From assembly GCF_014646255.1 (NCBI RefSeq), contig NZ_BMNC01000004.1, forward strand, positions 388,480 through 452,479: a stretch of 64,000 nt of DNA, read 5' to 3'. Source of the stretch: Lentzea pudingi. GTDB taxonomy: Bacteria > Actinomycetota > Actinomycetes > Mycobacteriales > Pseudonocardiaceae. Positions within the stretch are counted from its first letter, which is position 1. Each line of letters starts with the position of its first letter. Below the pieces are notes generated by a model. That model was not told the DNA's origin. It worked only from the letters and a program-made list of their open reading frames with translations, and searched no databases. Shown here one piece after another: positions 59,108 through 64,000 of the stretch. Made by a program: the position numbers and the translations under genes.

Positions 59108-60022
59108 TCATCCGCGTTCGATCAGGCGTCCCGCCGCCACGACCTGATCCCGCAGCCATCGGTGCGCGGGGTCCCGGGTGTGGACAGGGTGCCACCAGAA
59201 CGTCTCCACCACGGGCGCCACGTCGAAGGGCAAGGGCAGTAGTTGCAGGCCCGCCGACGTCGCCTTGCCCGCCAGAAGCCGCTCTTGCACCACGCACGCT
59301 CGCTTGCTCTCCCGCACCAGATCAGCCACGAGGGAGAACTGGTCGACCACGACCTCCACCTCGGGGCGGAGTCCGTGGGCCCGCAACGTGCCCATGATCG
59401 ATGTCGCACGTTCGGCCAGTTCGTGCAGCACCCAGGGCAAGCTCGCCAGCACCTCGACGGTCAACGGTTGCAGCGCCGCCGGGTTGTCGTCGGACAACGC
59501 GCACACCCAGCGGTCGCGAAACAGCGTGACGCCGGGAAAGCCTTCGACCGCGATGCCTCTCGGCAGCACGAAACCGTCGACGTTGCGGGCGTGCGGGGTG
59601 ATGGTGGTTTCGGGTTCCTCGGCGGGGATCCTTCCGAACCGGAGACGTGCTCCAGGCGCCTGACCGCGGACCGCGGCGATCAGGTGTGAGCCCAGGACCC
59701 CGGCCGCGTAGTCCGACGCCAGCAGGGTGAACTCGCGTTCGCAGGTCGCCGGGTCGAAGCTCTCGGCGATCCTGAACGTCTGGTCTACGAGTTCTACCGC
59801 GGCCGCCGACGAAGCACGCAGGCTCGCACCCAGCGGAGTGAGTTCGTACCGGTTGCCGACCCGGACGAGCAGCTCGTCGCCGAAGTGTCTGCGCAGCCGG
59901 CCCAGCGCATCGCTCATCGCCGGCTGGCTGAGCCCGATCCGCCGACCTGCTCGGGTGACGCTCCGCTCGTCCAGCAGCGCGTCCAGAGCGTTGAGCAGGT
60001 TGAGGTCGATAGTCGTCCGCAT
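59108..60022 (-). CDS. LysR-family transcriptional regulator
   Basis: A 304-residue LTTR: IDLNLLNALDALLDERSVTR, AGRRIGLSQPAMSDALGRLR, RHFGDELLVRVGNRYELTPL, then an inducer domain ending PVVETFWWHPVHTRDPAHRW. ATG 60022 has GGAGGG close upstream. It is in tandem with the LysR gene at 60057 (34-base gap), both read away from the LigB operon. A copy of its 3' end lies at 56163. Ligand unknown; probable activator of one of the nearby catabolic genes. Confidence 0.9.
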   Translation of the reverse strand: MRTTIDLNLLNALDALLDERSVTRAGRRIGLSQPAMSDALGRLRRHFGDELLVRVGNRYELTPLGASLRASSAAAVELVDQTFRIAESFDPATCEREFTLLASDYAAGVLGSHLIAAVRGQAPGARLRFGRIPAEEPETTITPHARNVDGFVLPRGIAVEGFPGVTLFRDRWVCALSDDNPAALQPLTVEVLASLPWVLHELAERATSIMGTLRAHGLRPEVEVVVDQFSLVADLVRESKRACVVQERLLAGKATSAGLQLLPLPFDVAPVVETFWWHPVHTRDPAHRWLRDQVVAAGRLIERG

Positions 60023-60056
60023 GTGCCCTCCCACACCTGTGTGGATTCGGTCCAAC

Positions 60057-60971
60057 TCAGTGGCTGCTCGCGGCAACTCGTGCCGCTTCCTCGACAACGC
60101 CCCGCAGCCACCGGTGCCCTGCATCGGCGGTGTTCACCGGATGCCACCACAGAGCCAGCTTCAGGGGAGCCAGTGGTACCGGGGACGGCACGGCGCGTAC
60201 CGGCCAGGCCAGGGCGAGGCGCTCAGCAAGCCGACGCTGCACCAGGGTGATGCGGTCGGTGCCGACCAACAGAGCGGGTAGCGTTGCGTAGCTCTCGGTC
60301 ACAAGGCGCACCTTCGGTTCCACGCCGTGCATCCGCAGCTCTCGCAAGGCCGTCGTGAAGGCGGTCGGGCGGTGGTAGACCGTTACCCACGACAGCTTCG
60401 CCAGGTTGTCTGTGGTCACCACGTCGTTGACGACGGTGTTGCCTTCCGCGATGAGGCAGACCCACTCGTCGGTGATCAGGTCGGTGTGCGGCAAGTCAGA
60501 CAGGAAGCCGTGTGGCAGAACGAAAGCATCGGATTCGCGCAATGTCTCTGGTGCACCGTCGACGGCTTCGCTGGTGATCGGGCGCAGATGCAACTGCACG
60601 CCGGGAGCGTGCTCGGCGAGCATCGTGGACAGCGGTGGTCCGAGGGTGCTGATGGTGTAGTCCGAGGCGACCACGGTGAACCGGCGCTCCGCCGACGTGG
60701 CGTCGAACTCGGGTTGCAGTGAGAACACGCGGTCGGCCATGGTCATCGTCGTCGTGACCTGCTCGAGGAGCTGCGTGGCAAGCGGCGTGACCTGGTAGCC
60801 GTTGCCGACCCGCACGAGCAGTTGGTCACCGAAGTGGCGGCGCAGTTTGCCCAGAGCGGCGCTGGTGGCGGGCTGGCTCAGCCCGATGCGCTCGGCCGCG
60901 CGCGTCACGTTGCGTTCCTCCAGCAACGCGCGCAATGCCTTGAGCAGGTTGAGATCCACATCCTTGGGCAC
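60057..60971 (-). CDS. LysR-family transcriptional regulator
   Basis: A 304-residue LTTR: VDLNLLKALRALLEERNVTR, AAERIGLSQPATSAALGKLR, RHFGDQLLVRVGNGYQVTPL and tail LALWWHPVNTADAGHRWLRG. GTG start at 60971. Divergent from the LigB/LigA/FAH operon with 108 bases between starts, the classical LysR arrangement, so it most likely activates that operon in response to a pathway intermediate. The intergenic ATTCGTGAAGCGGATACC contains T-n-A-like half-sites but no clear palindrome. Confidence 0.9.
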   Translation of the reverse strand: MPKDVDLNLLKALRALLEERNVTRAAERIGLSQPATSAALGKLRRHFGDQLLVRVGNGYQVTPLATQLLEQVTTTMTMADRVFSLQPEFDATSAERRFTVVASDYTISTLGPPLSTMLAEHAPGVQLHLRPITSEAVDGAPETLRESDAFVLPHGFLSDLPHTDLITDEWVCLIAEGNTVVNDVVTTDNLAKLSWVTVYHRPTAFTTALRELRMHGVEPKVRLVTESYATLPALLVGTDRITLVQRRLAERLALAWPVRAVPSPVPLAPLKLALWWHPVNTADAGHRWLRGVVEEAARVAASSH

Positions 60972-61079
60972 ACCGACACACTATTCGTGAAGCGGATACC
61001 CCGCATACCCAAACTCGTCTTCCCGGATGGTCCATCGCGTCGCACAGTGGATGTTCCGCTACCGAGGAGGACCTACGCG

Positions 61080-61949
61080 ATGGCGCGTCTCGTCGAGGTC
61101 GTGTGCGTACCGCACGACCCCACGATCCCGGCAGGCCTGCGGGCTGCCGAACCACCGAAGGCGCTGGCTGAGACCCGCGATGCCTTCGAGCACCTGCGCG
61201 GCCGGCTGAAGGAGGCCAGCCCGGACGTGCTTCTCGTAGCCGCCGGTGATCACCTGAACCAGTGGTTCATGCACAACATGCCGCAGTTCCTCATTGGCAA
61301 GGCGCCGCGGGCGGCAGGTCCGTTCGACCACGAGCGTGAGCTGTTCGGGTTGGACGCCTATGACACCGAGATCGAGGGAGCGCTCGCCCGGCACCTGCTC
61401 GACCGCGGTGTCGAGAAGCACTCTGACTTCGCCTACTCCAACGAGTTCACCCTCGACCACGGCTTCGTGGTGCCGCTGTCGATGTTGCGGCCCGAGCAGG
61501 ACCTGCCGGTGGTGCCGCTGTTCACCAACGTCATGGCACCGCCGGTCGCGCCGGGCACGCGGTTCCACGCACTGGGCGTGGCGGTGCGCGAGCTCGTCGA
61601 GCGGTTCGACCAGGACCTGAGGGTGGCGGTGATCACCAGCGGTCACATGTCCAACAGCATCGGCGGCCCGCGGATGCTCGACTTCGTGAAAGACCCGCTG
61701 TCGGAGTGGGATCGCAGGACGTGGGAGCAGCTGCACGACGGTGATGTGGGCGAGCTCGTCGCCGAGTGCACGTTCGAACGGCTCTATGAGCAGGGCAACG
61801 GCACCGCGGGCTTCCTGGACTACCTGTTCGCGCTGGGTCTCGTGGGCGATGCGCGACCGACCTGGTCAGCGCTCGCCGCCGGCCCCACCCAGCCACCGGC
61901 CGGATTCCTGCGGTGGGACGAGGCGACGGTGAACGGAGTGCGCGCATGA
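61080..61949 (+). CDS. Extradiol dioxygenase, class III (LigB-like catalytic subunit)
   Basis: A 289-residue class III extradiol dioxygenase. CVPHDPTIP carries the first iron-ligand His, AGDHLNQWFMHNMPQFLIG is family-typical, LDHGFVVPLSMLRP carries a further active-site His, and ITSGHMSNSIGG has the catalytic His. It uses Fe(II) and O2 to cleave a catechol-type ring beside the hydroxyls (meta cleavage). GAGGAGG lies 9 bases before ATG 61080. Its stop overlaps the LigA-like small subunit gene (ATGA). Substrate unknown; protocatechuate-, gallate- or methylcatechol-type by family. Confidence 0.92.
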   Translation: MARLVEVVCVPHDPTIPAGLRAAEPPKALAETRDAFEHLRGRLKEASPDVLLVAAGDHLNQWFMHNMPQFLIGKAPRAAGPFDHERELFGLDAYDTEIEGALARHLLDRGVEKHSDFAYSNEFTLDHGFVVPLSMLRPEQDLPVVPLFTNVMAPPVAPGTRFHALGVAVRELVERFDQDLRVAVITSGHMSNSIGGPRMLDFVKDPLSEWDRRTWEQLHDGDVGELVAECTFERLYEQGNGTAGFLDYLFALGLVGDARPTWSALAAGPTQPPAGFLRWDEATVNGVRA

Positions 61950-62233
61950 GCCGTTACGAGGTCGACAAGGCGCTGTGGGACGTCTATCGGGACGCGTCCG
62001 CGGCCAAGCAGTACAGGCGGGATCCTGTCGGGTTTCTCGCGCCGCGCGACCTGTCGGACGAGGAGCGAGAAGCCCTGGCGGCTCGGGACGTCCGCCGGCT
62101 GGTGGCGTTGGGCAGCCATCCGTTCCTGACCTACAACTTCGCCCTGCGCCTCGCCGGGGGCTTCAGCATGCCGTTCGTCCAAGACTACGTCGGGCAGCTC
62201 CAGGGCTTGGTCGTCGGAGACATCACGACATGA
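61946..62233 (+). CDS. LigA-like small subunit of extradiol dioxygenase
   Basis: A 95-residue helical protein matching the LigA (protocatechuate 4,5-dioxygenase alpha-subunit) fold: VDKALWDVYRDASAAKQYRR, DPVGFLAPRDLSDEEREALA, RRLVALGSHPFLTYNFALRL. It forms the lid of the LigAB active site. ATGA overlap with the LigB-like gene gives translational coupling. It ends 20 bases before the FAH-family gene. Confidence 0.9.
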   Translation: MSRYEVDKALWDVYRDASAAKQYRRDPVGFLAPRDLSDEEREALAARDVRRLVALGSHPFLTYNFALRLAGGFSMPFVQDYVGQLQGLVVGDITT

Positions 62234-62253
62234 CGAGACGAGGAACCACCGAG

Positions 62254-63258
62254 ATGAGCACGGGTCTGCGAGCCGGAACCTTCGGCATCGGCACCTTCGA
62301 AGCGAGCGGCCGGACGTTTCCCGGGCTCGTGCTGCCCGACGGCGAGGTGATCGACGTGGGCGACCGTTTCACCGACACCCACGAGATCTTCGGAGACTGG
62401 CCACGCAACCTCGAACTGCTCGAACGGCGGACAGCCGACAAGCCTCTGGCGAGCTTCCAGGACGTCCGCCCACTGCCACCCCTGGCGCACCCGAACCTGT
62501 TGTGTGCCGGCGCGAACTACAAACAGCACGTCGCAGAAATGCTGACCAAGAACAAGTTCAACCAGCACAACAAATTGCTCGGCGAGACCGACGAGCAGTT
62601 CTTCGCGCGCAACTACGCGATGATGGACCGCCGAGCGGCCGAGGGCACCCCATTCCTGTGGGCGGGTGTCCACTCCGCACTGATCGGTGCGCACGACGAC
62701 CTCGTGCTGCCACCGGTCGGCGTGCAGCACGACTGGGAGCTGGAACTCGGCGCGGTCATCGGGGGCACCGGCCGGTACACGACGGTCGACGAAGCCGAGC
62801 TCCTGATCGCCGGCTACGTCATGCTCAACGACGTGGGGTCGGTGGACACCTTCCGGCGCACCGACATCCCCTGGGGTTACGACTGGATCGGCAAGCACCA
62901 GCCCGGCTTCAAGCCGGCCGGGCCGTTCGTCGTTCCCGCGCAGTTCGTCGACGTCGCCGAGCTCACCATCACGCTGAAGGTCAACGGGCAGACCATGCAG
63001 GACTGGCCGGCGGACGACATGGTGTTCTCGCTGCCCCAGCTGATCACCTATGCCAGCGAACGGGTCCGGCTGACGCCGGGCGACGTGGTGACCGCGGGAT
63101 CGCCGCCCGGCAACGGGATGCACCACGGCAAGTTCCTGTCGCCAGGCGACCTGGTGGAGAGTGAGATCACCGGGCTCGGTCGTCAACGCAACCAGTGCGT
63201 CGCCGAGGACATCGGCGACCGCAAACCGGTGTTCGGGGCCTGGAAGAACGCGGACTGA
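62254..63258 (+). CDS. Fumarylacetoacetate hydrolase-family protein
   Basis: A 334-residue FAH-fold enzyme: LLCAGANYKQHVAEML, VHSALIGAHDDLVLPPVG, DWELELGAVIGG with metal-binding acids, LNDVGSVDTFRRTDIPWGYD and DVVTAGSPPGNGMHH. It probably hydrolyses or decarboxylates the ring-cleavage product made by the LigAB pair encoded just upstream. ATG 62254 has GAGGAA 9-10 bases upstream; ATG 62230 is an alternative that would place the start at the LigA stop. It is longer than the FAH gene at 14124 and of a different subgroup. Confidence 0.9.
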   Translation: MSTGLRAGTFGIGTFEASGRTFPGLVLPDGEVIDVGDRFTDTHEIFGDWPRNLELLERRTADKPLASFQDVRPLPPLAHPNLLCAGANYKQHVAEMLTKNKFNQHNKLLGETDEQFFARNYAMMDRRAAEGTPFLWAGVHSALIGAHDDLVLPPVGVQHDWELELGAVIGGTGRYTTVDEAELLIAGYVMLNDVGSVDTFRRTDIPWGYDWIGKHQPGFKPAGPFVVPAQFVDVAELTITLKVNGQTMQDWPADDMVFSLPQLITYASERVRLTPGDVVTAGSPPGNGMHHGKFLSPGDLVESEITGLGRQRNQCVAEDIGDRKPVFGAWKNAD

Positions 63259-63278
63259 CACAACGGCGCCGCGAGCGG

Positions 63279-64000
63279 TCAAGGCCCGCCCGTCAGGTCG
63301 GCGTTGCACGCTGCCACCAGCACCTCTCGCATCCAGGCGTGCTCGGGATCATGGGTGTACATGGGGTGCCACCACAACGCCTCCGCCAGTGGCACGGCGT
63401 CGAACGGGCACTCGAGCACCCGCAACCCCGACTGTTCCGCGATCCGGACGGCCAGTCGTCGCTGCATGAGCGCGACCCGGTCCGTGCCTGCCACCAGGAA
63501 CGGGATCGCGAGGAAGCTCTCCACGACGACCTGCACGCGTGGTTCGACGCCGAGCAGTTCGAGCTGCCGCATCGCTGGGGTGAAAGCCGTGGGGCGGTTG
63601 AACGTCACAACCCACGGGCTTTCGGCGAGGTCTTCCATGCTCAACGTCGCCCCGACGCGCGTGTTGTCCTCCGACACCACGCAGACCCAACGGTCGTGGT
63701 GAAGATCCACGTGCGGCAGCCCGGTGATGAAGCCGTGGGGGAGCAGGAGCCCGTCGACACTGCGAAGCGCCTCTTCCGCGTTGTCCACAGCTGTGTCGGA
63801 GATGTGCTCGACCCGAACGCGCACCAGCGGCGCTTCCTGTCGCAATGCTGCGGACAGGTTGCGACCGGCCACGGCCGCGCCGTAGTCGGAGGAGAGAAAC
63901 GAGAATTCGCGCCGGGAGGCGGAAGGGTCGAAGTCCGGCTGGACGGAGAACACCCGCGTCACCCCGTCGAGCGCCACGCTGGTGCGCTCGCGCAGGCGTA
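63279..64000 (-). CDS. LysR-family regulator, 5' end beyond window
   Basis: The C-terminal 240 or so residues of an LTTR of the same subfamily: FSVQPDFDPSASRREFSFLS, VDGLLLPHGFITGLPHVDLH, HDRWVCVVSEDNTRVGATLS, LAEALWWHPMYTHDPEHAWM. The frame is open at base 64000, so the helix-turn-helix lies outside. It converges on the LigAB/FAH operon with 20 bases between stops. Closest in character to the LysR gene at 60057. Confidence 0.88.
   Translation of the reverse strand, partial: RLRERTSVALDGVTRVFSVQPDFDPSASRREFSFLSSDYGAAVAGRNLSAALRQEAPLVRVRVEHISDTAVDNAEEALRSVDGLLLPHGFITGLPHVDLHHDRWVCVVSEDNTRVGATLSMEDLAESPWVVTFNRPTAFTPAMRQLELLGVEPRVQVVVESFLAIPFLVAGTDRVALMQRRLAVRIAEQSGLRVLECPFDAVPLAEALWWHPMYTHDPEHAWMREVLVAACNADLTGGP

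Overview
The window is high-GC DNA with strong GC3 bias, many GTG/TTG starts, purine-rich ribosome sites and dense FCD-GntR, TetR, MarR, HxlR, XRE-MmyB and LysR regulators. It also carries P450s, two-component flavin monooxygenases and secreted GH134 and SGNH enzymes. This is typical of a large-genome soil actinomycete. A Pseudonocardiaceae-like host is my best guess, but that is inference. There are no rRNA or tRNA genes, CRISPR arrays or replication genes, so this looks like chromosomal accessory sequence devoted to catabolism.

Layout. 0-4 kb: 3' part of a P450, then a secreted SGNH hydrolase with a glycine-rich hydrophobic hairpin and five FG-GAP repeats. 4.5-6.2 kb: an SDR divergent from an MmyB-type regulator across a palindrome. 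6.6-7.3 kb: secreted CBM10-GH134 mannanase. 7.9-12.9 kb: SDR, CorA, CocE/NonD hydrolase and a TetR gene, with four copies of one operator family that suggest a local TetR regulon. 13-18 kb: a five-gene operon (flavoprotein hydroxylase, cupin, FAH hydrolase, two SnoaL-like proteins) divergent from an FCD-GntR gene. 18-24.4 kb: a second oxygenase operon, its GntR gene and two MFS importers. 24.7-38 kb: TetR and membrane protein, then a six-gene operon (CocE hydrolase, acyl-CoA-dehydrogenase-type monooxygenase, flavin reductase fused to an IclR sensor domain, CoA transferase, DUF3500, frameshifted amidohydrolase) and an HSL-type esterase, bracketed by two paralogous quinone oxidoreductases. 38-41.6 kb: AKR/TetR deletion scar, FAD monooxygenase and MarR. 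42-48 kb: a possible conflict or signalling island (membrane-anchored TPR-CHAT protease, zinc-ribbon-like protein, membrane protein, Ser/Thr kinase). 48-52 kb: a graveyard of P450, ABC-ATPase, DgoD and IS481 fragments next to intact KDPGal aldolase and KDG kinase genes. 52-64 kb: four LysR paralogs plus a fifth as a fragment, a frameshifted P450, FAD monooxygenase, YceI, HxlR/quinone reductase, an amidohydrolase and a LigB/LigA/FAH meta-cleavage operon.

How it fits together. Most genes look like parallel aromatic or xenobiotic degradation modules: import (MFS), ester or amide hydrolysis (CocE, HSL, amidohydrolases), hydroxylation (single-component FAD enzymes and reductase/oxygenase pairs), ring cleavage (LigAB-type), product hydrolysis (FAH family) and CoA activation. 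Each module has its own ligand-sensing regulator. Two operator families recur at several promoters and suggest cross-regulated modules. Broken genes cluster at 34.9, 38.8, 48-52, 53.2 and 56.2 kb, as expected of a recombining accessory region.
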